Assembly (NCBI GenBank): GCA_963281255.1
Contig: OY725499.1
Coordinates: 496,001 to 560,000 of the forward strand
From: Aphrocallistes beatrix
Lineage: Eukaryota > Porifera > Hexactinellida > Sceptrulophora > Aphrocallistidae
Direction of reading: 5' to 3'
DNA: 64,000 bases
Both the position numbers and the translations under genes were made by a program. The notes under the pieces were generated by a model, which had not been told where the DNA came from, made no database searches, and saw nothing but the letters and a program-made list of their open reading frames with translations. This document shows, in pieces, positions 39,357 to 49,495 of this stretch. Numbering within the stretch: the stretch's first letter is position 1; each line of letters begins with the position of its first letter.

Positions 39357-39515
39357 GTAGAACCTCGTTAATCCGAACACAAATATACTAAACTGAAAAT
39401 AAAAATAGATATTTTATCCTTTACATAAGGAAATACGTGTAAATCACTCCGGTTAATACGAATTCCTGAAAATACGAACAAATTTCGACCGCTCGTATTA
39501 ATAACATGTCCCACT
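39357..39515. mobile_element. Pogo-like miniature element, AGAACCTCGTTAAT family
   Basis: CGTAGAACCTCGTTAATCCG to ATAACATGTCCCACTGTAC, the best-preserved of the three copies located upstream of each TPR-SET gene. Confidence 0.75.
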
Positions 39516-39799
39516 GTACAAGTACATTGTTGTTCCTCTTATTACATGTAAAATTTTCAAATCATAGTGTCAAGTTATTAATATTAATAGCCTATATATA
39601 ACCTTAATTAATTCACTCTAACTATCTTAAATATGGGAAGTTTTTAAATGTTACGATACGTACTACTATCACATAGGTAGAAACGGTAAGTGTCTGCATT
39701 TCCAATTTAAAATGTTTAGTTTGAAAAATTTGAGTGCAATAGTAAGTGTTTTATCATTGAAAGACTATCTACTTTAGAAATATACTTTTTGCTTCTACA

Positions 39800-42112
39800 A
39801 TGGAAAAGTTATTAGTAATACCCCATGAGAGAGAATTGAATGAAATTTTTCAAGAATATTGCCAGCATTTGCCTCAAGGTGATCAGGAACTTCTCAAAAA
39901 ATATTTCCATCCAGTTCTAGATGCATATCATCAAATAAAAGGAACGCTTTTCGGCATTTCTGAATCTGATGATGAAATTTTGGATAAAATTGTGAGGGAG
40001 AAGTGTGAAGAAGTGCCAGAGAAACGAATCAAAAAGATTTATTCCATTCTAGATAAGGCTTTTAAGTTCATTGAACCCAAACTATTCGAACGCGTTAAAG
40101 GCACTAAACCTGGTTCTCTGCGAACTGATATCCTAACTCCCGGTAGCAAATGCCATTATACAAAGGAATATTTGTTGCAGAAAATATCTAAGATACCTCA
40201 TAATCTTTCCCTTATTCGAAACACTGTCTATGACCCTCTTAGTGCATCTAAAGTAATTTATCCGATAAATCTTGAGTTATTGGAACGAATGAACATCATT
40301 CAACTTGTTCCAGGAAAAATATACACTAACAAAGTTATTTATGCTACACTGATAGATACTGGATTCAAAATGATAGCCTATCATTCTATCATTGAGGATG
40401 AAACTGGGCAATGTGCCGAATTTTGCATTTACAACATATCCCCTCATCTTGAACAGTATTTAATTCCCGGTGTTAAAATAGCGATCGCTAGCCCCTATTA
40501 CAAATCTGTAGGAGGAGATGAATGCAATCATATAAGAGTGGACACGCCTGAAGAAGTGATAATCCTTCCAGATTGTGTGAGCAAACATAATTCGAATATT
40601 TCCAACGAAGAATACAAGTTGAGAGGAAATGATTTCTTCAGTTCTGGAAAGTATTTTGAGGCCATTGTTTGTTATACGAAAGCCATCAATGGCAATCCAT
40701 CCAACCCAATTTACAGGAGCAACCGTGCTCTATGCTATCTGAAAACGGAATATTTCGAGGAAGCACTTTTAGATGCAGAGAAAGCTATAGAATTAGATCT
40801 TAATTCTTCAAAGTTTAAGCATAGATTGGCCATGTCTTGGTCTGGCTTAGGAAATCATGAAAAAAGTGTTCAAATACTAGAGGAGATACGTAATGATATC
40901 GACATTGAGTCTCTCTTGAAAATCGAACGAACACTACTCGCGAACAGCAACGGAAAGATCGACATGGAAGATTTTGCTAGAAGTGCACGGGCAGGGGAAA
41001 ATCTGAAGATTGGGGACTACATCGGACCTATAACCATTGAAATCTCACCCAAATACGGACATGGTGTTTTCGCTACCAGAAATATCAAAAAGGGAGAAGT
41101 TATTTTAGTAATTAAAGCAGTCGCGTTTGTAGCGAAAACGACCACTGAAGAACTGACTGCACTTCGCGAGACAACTCCTTATGGGATATCTTGTAAAATG
41201 AACAATGCACTGTTGATTCAGAGGTTAATTGGGTATATAGTTAAGTCCAAACTCACAGCCTTTCGTGTATTCAACTTGTTCAATAAGAATTTCCATCAGG
41301 AACCTATCCCCATAGAATTCTACAAATCTCAAGGCTTTGAACTAATTCGTGACAAGCAAAAACCTCCTTACCAAATGGACCAAATACGTAAAATTGTTTT
41401 AGATAGTACACATACCTACAACCAAGATGAAGTACTAGAAGATGAGTCTATTATTTCAAGTGGAATCTGGCCCATATTTTCGTATTTGAACCATGCTTGC
41501 ATAGGAAATGTCTGGCAGCAATACTTTCATGATTATCTCATCATAAAAGCATGTACACAAATTCTAAAAGGTGCAGAATTAACGAAAAGTTTCTTTGACA
41601 CATGCACTTTTCTTTCTCTAGAAGATCGTAGAGATTTGCTCGCCAATAATTGGAATTATGAATGCAATTGTGATTTATGTACATTCGAATCTTACCCGGA
41701 GAATAAGCATGCGTTAGCTCGTGCTATTTACCTTTGCAATCGAGTGAAAAAGCAATTTCCTTCAATAATCTCATTTTATGTTCTTCAGTATAATGATTAT
41801 AAATTATTAAATCAAGCATTGAGTTTGGCCGACGAGTTAGAACTAGGTCCAAATCGGTCTAATGCGGCAATTTGGCAAGTTATTAATACTCTTACTGAGC
41901 TTCGAGTTTCACCAAAAGATGAAAAGAAGTTTTTCGCTATAATCAATCGTGCAGAAAAGTTTCTCTGTGAAAGGAATCTAAAACATCAATGGTTTTTCTG
42001 GAAGAATTGCATTATGTTTGCCGCCCAAGCAAACGATGATTACGGGGCATTTAAATTGTATGCTAAACAAAGGTTCGATGAAGTGGATTCATACGTAAAC
42101 GATATTCCTTGA
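39800..42112 (+). CDS. TPR-SET domain protein, tandem copy 3 (full length)
   Basis: Intronless, 770 residues, the only copy that reads past HQWFF into WKNCIMFAAQANDDYGAFKL and ends DSYVNDIP. Domains as in copies 1 and 2: helical N terminus, beta domain, three TPRs (residues ~280-375), SET from about residue 425 (YGHGVFATRNIKKGEVILV), NHACIGN and CNCDLC. The expected catalytic tyrosine position reads KSFFD, so phenylalanine here too; the surrounding ELTKS also differs. The SET half has more private changes than copy 1 versus 2 (for example ELTALRETTPYG). This fits it being the outgroup. Function is unknown: a protein methyltransferase fold, possibly inactive or binding only. Confidence 0.85.
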   Translation: MEKLLVIPHERELNEIFQEYCQHLPQGDQELLKKYFHPVLDAYHQIKGTLFGISESDDEILDKIVREKCEEVPEKRIKKIYSILDKAFKFIEPKLFERVKGTKPGSLRTDILTPGSKCHYTKEYLLQKISKIPHNLSLIRNTVYDPLSASKVIYPINLELLERMNIIQLVPGKIYTNKVIYATLIDTGFKMIAYHSIIEDETGQCAEFCIYNISPHLEQYLIPGVKIAIASPYYKSVGGDECNHIRVDTPEEVIILPDCVSKHNSNISNEEYKLRGNDFFSSGKYFEAIVCYTKAINGNPSNPIYRSNRALCYLKTEYFEEALLDAEKAIELDLNSSKFKHRLAMSWSGLGNHEKSVQILEEIRNDIDIESLLKIERTLLANSNGKIDMEDFARSARAGENLKIGDYIGPITIEISPKYGHGVFATRNIKKGEVILVIKAVAFVAKTTTEELTALRETTPYGISCKMNNALLIQRLIGYIVKSKLTAFRVFNLFNKNFHQEPIPIEFYKSQGFELIRDKQKPPYQMDQIRKIVLDSTHTYNQDEVLEDESIISSGIWPIFSYLNHACIGNVWQQYFHDYLIIKACTQILKGAELTKSFFDTCTFLSLEDRRDLLANNWNYECNCDLCTFESYPENKHALARAIYLCNRVKKQFPSIISFYVLQYNDYKLLNQALSLADELELGPNRSNAAIWQVINTLTELRVSPKDEKKFFAIINRAEKFLCERNLKHQWFFWKNCIMFAAQANDDYGAFKLYAKQRFDEVDSYVNDIP

Positions 42113-42598
42113 TAGTGTATCACTTATTTTCTATTCCCCTTAGATATTTAGTTAGCTTATTTTATACCGAATTTATTTTTACAATACTCCTGATACATTG
42201 TAGGACCAACTTATTTATTTTATATTTTAAGCTTGTCAACTTTATGCTATTACTCTAAGCGGGCAAGTCAATTTACATAAATATATATCCCACATTTCCA
42301 ATGTAACATACCCACCACATCAGAGATATCAAGTCTCAACATACCACTTGAACAATCTAAAATGTATATTCCAAAATAAAGAGCAAAACATGATTGGGCT
42401 TAAAATCATATGCCCAAAGAAGCTTCTCGCTCTAGATAATTCCCTGATCGCAATATCCAGCTGGGGTTCTGAGAGCTTACCCCTCCAAGGGGGCATTACG
42501 AAATATTATAAAACAAATGTTGCAGCTTCCAGGGGCTTTGGCTACTGGAACCTGTACTATTGTTTTATAATATTTCTAGATTCATGAGTATCCAGCAA
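42113..42598. repeat. Flank of TPR-SET copy 3 with tandem-unit remnants
   Basis: The piece around ATGATTGGGCTTAAAATCAT and CCAGCTGGGGTTCTGAGAGC corresponds to the segments after copies 1 and 2. No gene. Confidence 0.6.
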
Positions 42599-44496
42599 CA
42601 TAGCCCTCTGTATATAAGGCCTGCCATCTAAATCAGAAAATTGGACCAGGGATGCGGTCGAAGATGGTTGAACCAATACATGATCTGCCTAAAATAGTTA
42701 ACGACGCAAAATAGATTTTCGGAATCTATTACCAGCATGTATATAGTATCATAGCCTACTATACATAAGGCCTCACAACTGATTGTGGATTTTGGACCAG
42801 GGATGCGGAAGAAGACCGTTGAACTAATGCATGAGCTGCCTTAAATCATTTACAAAGCACAATAGAGCTTAGGAATATATTATCAGCATATATAAATATG
42901 GTGTCAAAGCACCCATATCCATTGTTAAAAATTTGATTAGTCACCATATGGTTGCGCAATAGGTTATATTTGTGACGAATTTGGTGATTTTCAGAGGCCG
43001 TTTAGGGGCACTTCTAAGTGTTTTACTGTAAAATTTTTCGCATAGAACTGAGATATGAATGGGTTAATACGAAAATTTTGGAATTTTTTCATGGAATGTT
43101 GGTACATTCCAGTGTTGCTATGGAAACGTGTTTTAGTCAGTTTGGGTCATATCTTGAAAACCACAAGAGCTAGACATTTAAATGTAATTCCATTTGATTG
43201 AAAACATACTACTTCTTATTAAGTGATAATATAATTTAACCTCTAAATTCAAAGGTTTATGAGATAATCGACAAATTATCAAATGTGACCAATATGGTAC
43301 ATTGTCGAATATCTCATAAACTATTGAATTTAGAGGTCGAAATTATATTATCACTTAATAGGAAGTAGTATATTCGCTATCAAATGGAATTACATTTGAA
43401 TGCGTAGCCATTGCAGTTTTCAAGATATAACACCAACTGACCAAAACACGTTTCCATAGCAACACTGGAATGTACCAACATTCCATGAAAAAATTCCAAA
43501 ATTTTCGTATTATCCCATTCATATCTCAGTTCTATGCGAAAAATTTTACAGTAAAACACTTAGAAGTGCCCCTAAACGGCCTCTGAAAATCACCAAATTT
43601 GTCACAAACATAACCTATTGCGCAACCATATGGTGACTAATCAAATTTTTAACAATGGATATGGGTACTTTGACACCATATTTAAATATGCTGATAATAT
43701 ATTCCTAAGCTCTATTGTGCTTTGTAAATGATTTAAGGCAGCTCATGCATTAGTTCAATGGTCTTCTTCCGCATCCCTGGTCCAAAATCCACAATCAGTT
43801 GTGAGGCCTTATGTATAGTAGGCTATGATCGTATATACATAAATATGGTTTCAAAATACCCATAGCCATTGTTAAAATTTATTTTTCAGAGGCCATTTAA
43901 GGGCACTTCTAAGTGTTTTTATTATAAAGTTTTTCGCATAGAACTGAGCTGTGAATGAGTTGATGCGAAAAATTTGAATTTTTTCGAGGAATGTTGCTAC
44001 ATTCCAGCGTTGCTATAGAAATGCATTTTGCTCAGTCGCGGTCATATCTTGAAACCGCTATAACTATGCATTCAATTTTAATTTTATTTGATAGCGTTAT
44101 TAGACGAATTACAAAATGTGACCAAATTGATAATTTGTCTAATAACTCGTAAATCATTGAATCTAGACGTGGAAATAATATTATCTCTTTATCAAATAAA
44201 ATATCGAAAAACTTTATAATAAAAACACATAGAACTCCCCTTAAATGACCTCTGAAAATCATTAAATTTGCCCAAAATATATCCTATTGCGCAATCATAT
44301 GATGACTATTATAAACTTTAACAACGGATATGGGTATTTTGACACCATATTTATATATGCTGGTAATAGATACCGAAGCTCTATTTTGCGTCGTTAACGA
44401 TTTTAGACAGATCATGTATTAGTTCAACCATCTTCGACCGCATCCCTGGTCCATTTTTCTGATTTAGCTGGCAGGCCTTATGTACAGAGGGCTACG
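42599..44496. mobile_element. Palindromic transposon, outer copy carrying an inner copy
   Basis: Ends CATAGCCCTCTGTATATAAG and TTATGTACAGAGGGCTACG, flanked by the exact 7-bp repeat CCAGCAA (42592-42598 and 44497-44503). Both arms keep GGACCAGGGATGCGGTCGAAG or its complement. A second element is inserted 151 bp from its left end; without it the outer copy is about 813 bp. Confidence 0.9.
42750..43827. mobile_element. 1.08-kb palindromic transposon, inner copy
   Basis: Ends CATAGCCTACTATACATAAG and CTTATGTATAGTAGGCTATG, arms inverted along their length. Flanks ATAGTAT and ATCGTAT form a 7-bp duplication with one mismatch. Highly similar arms imply a recent insertion. Transcribed, it would fold into a ~500-bp hairpin. 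Confidence 0.9.
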
Positions 44497-44590
44497 CCAG
44501 CAATTAATAGAATAAAAGCAATATTTATCATAAACTTTTATTGGTACCGCCAAACATACTAAAGTCATAGTAGCATTCTCCATATTATTC

Positions 44591-44893
44591 CAGTGGCAGT
44601 TCTAGCAGCTCACCACTGGTGAGGCACAGCATAATTAAGTTGCGGCCTGTGTCCCACCCAGAGGCGGTCACAGGAATTTCCAAGGCGCCAAAGAAAGAAA
44701 TCCGGGGCTCTTACTATGATTTAGCTTAGATGATCGATGAGATCTCAAGCCGAAGAATTAAAATCGGGGACAAATGCCCCGGATTACCCCCCATGGGACC
44801 CCTGGCCCCACTTGAGCTGAGGCCTGCGAGTGCCACATCTGAGGCACAAATAAATTCTCCTGAGGCCTGTGCCTCATCTTCGAGCCGCCACTG
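44591..44893. mobile_element. hAT-like miniature element, CAGTGGC ends
   Basis: Left CAGTGGCAGTTCTAGCAGC, right CTTCGAGCCGCCACTG. Flanks TATTATTC and TATTGTTT match in six of eight positions. The ends resemble the CAGTGGCGG group of hAT elements. Confidence 0.7.
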
Positions 44894-45100
44894 TATTGTT
44901 TCATAATTAACCTAAAATGCTTACTCATCATAGGTGTGAATAGCCTTGCAGAGTAGTATATTTGTATTTTTACATATTAAAGTAGATATAGTACGTTGAA
45001 CTTCAAAATTCTTTTTTCCCGTTTTTGCCCTGACAGCTAACTACTTTTAATTATATCGCTGTTTAATATTTAACAATTCGAGATACTTATTATCACTTAT

Positions 45101-45844
45101 ATGGCAACATCAGAAATAAATCTTGAAGAATATCAGGAATATATAGAACGCAGAGATAATCTAGCTCTTGGCTTCGCTAAAGCTAGACAAATGCTGGATG
45201 AAAAAGAGGCCGCACTGAAAATCGAAATGGATGAAATGTTTATGGAAAATATTAAATATAATAAATTTCGAAATTCAGAAATACAGCAACTGAACAATAC
45301 AATAGAATAGATTCGATCTACTCTTTCTTCTAACACTCTGACCGATGCCAGGAACGAATCTATTAGGATAATTGAGAATAAGATCAGAAATCTAGAAGCA
45401 GCCGAGAAGAAAGTAATTTTTAACTGGTCAACTGATCAACTTTATCCAAGCATAAAACAGGTTGGAAACTTCCAATTGGTCCAAGCAGCTAATTTTCCAT
45501 CACATGAGTCTCAAAAGACTGAGATAAACGATATACTCAATCGCAACGTTGAGACTGGACAGAGTTGGTATGCAATTGATATTAAATGGTTTAACCATTG
45601 GGAAAACTATGTTCGCTGTGAGTTCACACCACGACAATTTGGATATTATCCTTTTCCAAAAAGTAGTACAATACCTGGTCCCATTGACAACAGAGCTCTT
45701 GTAAAGGATGGAAAGTTTAAGTTAAGCGATCTTACAGAAGGAAAACACTATACGTTGCTACCAGGAGAAGCGTGGAACAAACTACGAGGATGGTATGGCT
45801 TAACCACTGGATCAGTTGAAATCAAAGTTTATGTAGTTACATAA
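45101..45844 (+). pseudogene. Coiled-coil/DUSP-domain gene with an in-frame TAG
   Basis: One continuous frame of 247 codons broken only by TAG at 45308-45310. The neighbouring paralogue has CAG at this position, so one C-to-T change explains it. The N terminus (LEEYQEYIERRDNLALGF, ARQMLDEKEAALKIEMDEMF) is a coiled-coil module like that of the NHL protein at 49496-50713. The C-terminal ~120 residues form a DUSP domain: WFNHWENYV, PGPIDNRALV, LLPGEAWNKLRGWYGLT and VEIKVYV match the fold found in ubiquitin-specific proteases. No protease domain follows. A polymorphic or recent null allele, or read-through, are possible. Confidence 0.75.
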
Positions 45845-46411
45845 TGATTTTGGTTTCTACTATAATAACCAATTTTCTTAATACTATCATTCCATAGACT
45901 TATTAAATATTTAGGTCTGTTATAATCCAATGCTTCTCTACCTTTTTCACTCTGCGACCCTTATTTAATTTTTCTCCAATCACGCGAATCCTTTTCTTTT
46001 CTTCATGGAAGAGTATGGAAGTTTTTTAAAAGGTGTGATAATTACACTTAAAAATTCGGATTCGTTTTTGTATATTAATTTTAACATTTTTAAGTCAATT
46101 TTCATATTCGTAAGACTTACAATTTAAACAATCAAGATAAAAAATCTTAGAGTTTTGATTCATTTTAAAATTGTTTTAAGATATATCATAGGCATTACTA
46201 TATGGCAACATCATATATAGATCTTGAAAATTATCCAGAGTACACTGAGCATAGAAATAATCTATCTCGTCGCTTTGCTGATGCAAGGAAAAAGATGATC
46301 GAGAGAGAAGTGACGCTTAAATTCCAATTAGATGAAATGTTTATAGAGAACATAAGACGTGATAAAATTCGAAATTCAGAAATAGAGCAACTGAACAATA
46401 CAATAGAACAG

Positions 46412-48295
46412 CAGCCGTATTCACTAAGATCTTAAGCACTAAGATCGATCTTAAGTCTTAAGATCGATCTTAAGTCTTAAGATCGATCTTAGTTAAGATC
46501 GATCTTAAGATCGAACTTAGAGCTATTCACTAAGAATTAAGATCGATCTTAAGATCGATCTTAGTTAAGATCGATCTTAAGATAGAACTTAGAAATAACG
46601 TTAGGGTTAATATGATTAGAATATAGCATTATACTAATCAAATACAAAACTGAACTATAATATTTGTAATGGTAAGTGGTCATTTATTATTGATCTAGTG
46701 AAAATAAACTATATTTCTTCTTTTTGTTCAAAATTGGGGCAATTAATGTCAATATTAGGAGCAAAGAAGATTGATTAACCCACTCCTGTAAGACATAGCT
46801 TCTATCTATGTAGTTGTACCGCCTGAAATGCCTGCTAGTGAGTCTCTTACATATCTGTGGTGAAATCTTTGTTTTAACTTTGAATTCTATTATGAAAATT
46901 CAATGTTTTATGCATGTAATCTATAATTATTCTACACTAGTCAATATCAAAGGAAGAGCTATCAAAGAGCACAAGTTATACCTCATGGATTCATAATATT
47001 ATATTAAACAAAACATATAAACGACGTGTCTTTATATATTGTAACATGAAAACCTCTCTAAAACAAAGTATAAACACTGGATATGAGAAGTACAATAGAT
47101 TGAACTCTATCGACGGTAAAATTTCTGCGTCATTTGGTGTTAAGAAAATAATTGGTGTCATTAGTGGTTATGGTAAGTCGGCGTCCTCCCGTGTATATAA
47201 ATTGCTGCTGAGTACTTGCATTAACAATACCAGACCAAATGGACAAATCATGCAAAGCAAATTGGACCAGAGAAGTCTCATTAATGAAATTGAATCAGCA
47301 GGTGAGATTTTGAGAGGCTCAGGAATTCTGCTGACAAAAACAGGAAGCCAGAAAGACTGGTGTGGGGTACAAACACTGCTGGACAGGTAGAAGACGAGGA
47401 CATGTAATTATATCAGCAGATAGAAGTATTTCTGACTCTGCAGATCGGGTAACAGAGATGTTTCAAAACACCCTTGCTTTTAGCGGAATTACAGGTGCTG
47501 CTGATCTTTTTCAAAGCACCAGCTGAGAACAATGAAATTCCAATAGCATCAACAGTATCAGCTGCAGGTCCTGTTGAATTTGAAGATACTCCAATTTTAG
47601 AGTCTCCAGAAGTTGAAATCCCGACAATATATACTCGTAAGCCATCAAAGAAAAGTCGGAAGAGAAGGCGAACTGTTGATGAGCAAGATGATTCGGTCAA
47701 ACTCTTGAAGGCTGCAGACTTACTTCCATTACAGCAGGTTGATGAAGAGCAGAGGGACTATTATAGATTGAAACGTCAGAGACTGCTGAAAAAATCATTG
47801 TGAATAGGAAAATAGGATCAAAGTGATTATTATCAGTCATGTGAATCAATATATAAAGCCTCTCTCTATAATTGTGCATATTGGAATGATTATATGATCA
47901 AAGAATGTATGTTTGTTTATTCATACAAATCCAAAAAGAATTTGCCACGAATATAGCATGTGATACATGTTGCGATGTTACACACAATAAGGAGAAATGT
48001 TTTTAAAATATTTAAATTTTATTTGAAGTCTAATATCAATCAAGTTAGATTAAATGTTCGATAGAAGTAAGTTTGAACAACATTTATGGAGTAATTAGTG
48101 AAAATCGAATCAATTACAATACTTAAGACACCTCCCTAGGTTGCTTAAAGTTCGGTCTTAAGTTCGGTCTTAAGATCGAACTTAAATCTTAGTGAATACC
48201 ATTCTTAGTGAATACGACTTAAGATCGAACTTAAGACTTAAGCACTAAGATCGATCTTAAGATCGGTCTTAAGTTCTTAGTGAATACGGCCGCTG
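46412..48295. mobile_element. PIF/Harbinger-like element inserted in the DUSP paralogue
   Basis: 1.88 kb with inverted ends CAGCCGTATTCACTAAGATC and GAACTTAGTGAATACGG-type sequence, and a probable 3-bp duplication CAG (46409-46411, 48296-48298) judged against the uninterrupted paralogue. Both ends carry arrays of TTAAGATCGATCTTAAG palindromes. The ATTCACTAAG end style and 3-bp target suit Harbinger, but no DDE transposase is seen, so it is probably non-autonomous. Confidence 0.65.
47046..47390 (+). CDS. Open frame inside the Harbinger-like element, unknown
   Basis: 114 residues from an ATG (MKTSLKQSINTGYEKYN), with no motif I recognise. It is followed in another frame at 47474-47815 by a basic region (RKPSKKSRKRRRTVDEQ) and an amphipathic helix (EEQRDYYRLKRQRLLKKS). 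That layout recalls C termini of Myb/SANT-type accessory proteins of Harbinger transposons. The two may be exons of one gene or remnants. Confidence 0.4.
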   Translation: MKTSLKQSINTGYEKYNRLNSIDGKISASFGVKKIIGVISGYGKSASSRVYKLLLSTCINNTRPNGQIMQSKLDQRSLINEIESAGEILRGSGILLTKTGSQKDWCGVQTLLDR

Positions 48296-48697
48296 CAGAT
48301 TCGATATACTCTAACTTCTAACACTCTGACTGATACAGGAAATGAATCTATTAGGCTAATCGAAAATAAGATTAGGAATCTCGAAGCAGAGGCGAAGAAG
48401 ATAAGTTTTAACTGGTTAACTTATCCACTTTATTCAAACATTGAACAGGTTGGAAATTTCTAATTGATCCAAGCAGCTAAATTCCCATCATCTGAGTCTC
48501 AAAAAGCTGAGATAACCGATATACTCAGTCGCAATGTTAAGACTGGACAGAGTTGGTATGCAATTGATATTAATTGGTTTGAACTTTGGGAAAAGTATGT
48601 TGCATCTAAGTCAACAAATACAGGATCGATATTTGGAGTAAATCGTCTATCAAGTGACCTTAAAAAAATTAATATTAGAGGTTTAATAATCAGATAG

Positions 48698-49495
48698 AAA
48701 GATCTTAAGGATATCCATATTGTGAGTTAAAGGGGGTGGTTGAGAACATTAATTTATTTTTGGAAATGGATAAGTTTTATATAAGAGTTCACAGATGTGT
48801 GCTTGATGCGTGATCCTGAGAATAGTGCTTCAGTTGGAGACTTGGAACATTTTATACACGACATAATTTAAAGTGGAAATGGGAACTTGGATGGTACGAG
48901 TGTCACAGTTGGGACAAGATTGAGTGATTGCTAAATAATGCTCTGGAATGTTTGCGTGATGTGTTACTATATTACTACTATATTAGACTATATTTGTGTG
49001 AATTGTGTCTAGTGTGATGAAAAGAAATTTACATCAAAATGGAACTAGCGATTATGTTCAAAGAAATTTATTGATAGTGATGCTTTTAGAAAATTATTTT
49101 GTGATTTAGCTAATACAATATGACACTAAAAGATGTCGATGTTTGCAAAAGTTGCACCCAGGTTTACGCATTCTTTCCTCTTCTAGTCTGTACTATATAC
49201 GCAAATAGAACTGCAATGTCTGACCGTCAGGCCGGTACAGTCGAAAAATTTGATTGGCTGATCGTGTCTACTTTGGGTAATGGAATGCTGGTGGACTGAC
49301 TTATTTATCCTATATTGATTACAGGGGAATTTATTTTCAGTAATTATAGCGCTAATAAAATCCATTTTTTGAGCATCTGTATTCATTAATATATATAAAT
49401 CAACAACTGAGGATATTATAGAATACAGGATATTAGGAACAATACAGCGTACACATGGTCATAAACTAATAACTAGAGTAGGAGCAGAATGAGAG
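48698..49495. other. Intergenic DNA, no gene seen
   Basis: Flank between the DUSP pseudogene and the 3' end of the NHL gene. No repeats or exons recognised. Confidence 0.4.

Larger units (their letters stand above)
46202..48697 (+). pseudogene. Second coiled-coil/DUSP gene, split by a transposon
   Basis: 46202-46411 encodes MATSYIDLENYPEY and NSEIEQLNNTIEQ, paralogous to the start of the gene at 45101. The continuation resumes at 48296 after a 1.9-kb insertion (ATTCGATATACT, then NESIRLIENKIRNLE). It then meets a TAA at 48461-48463 where the paralogue has CAA. The DUSP domain begins (GQSWYAIDINWFELWEKYV) but diverges before the PGPIDN motif. So it is dead by three independent lesions: insertion, nonsense and loss of the domain end. 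Confidence 0.8.

Noticed and set aside
45308-45310. TAG as a recoded sense codon or intron
   Set aside because: The paralogue has CAG here, and other genes in the window end on TAG; no GT-AG pair would remove it cleanly. Read-through cannot be excluded.
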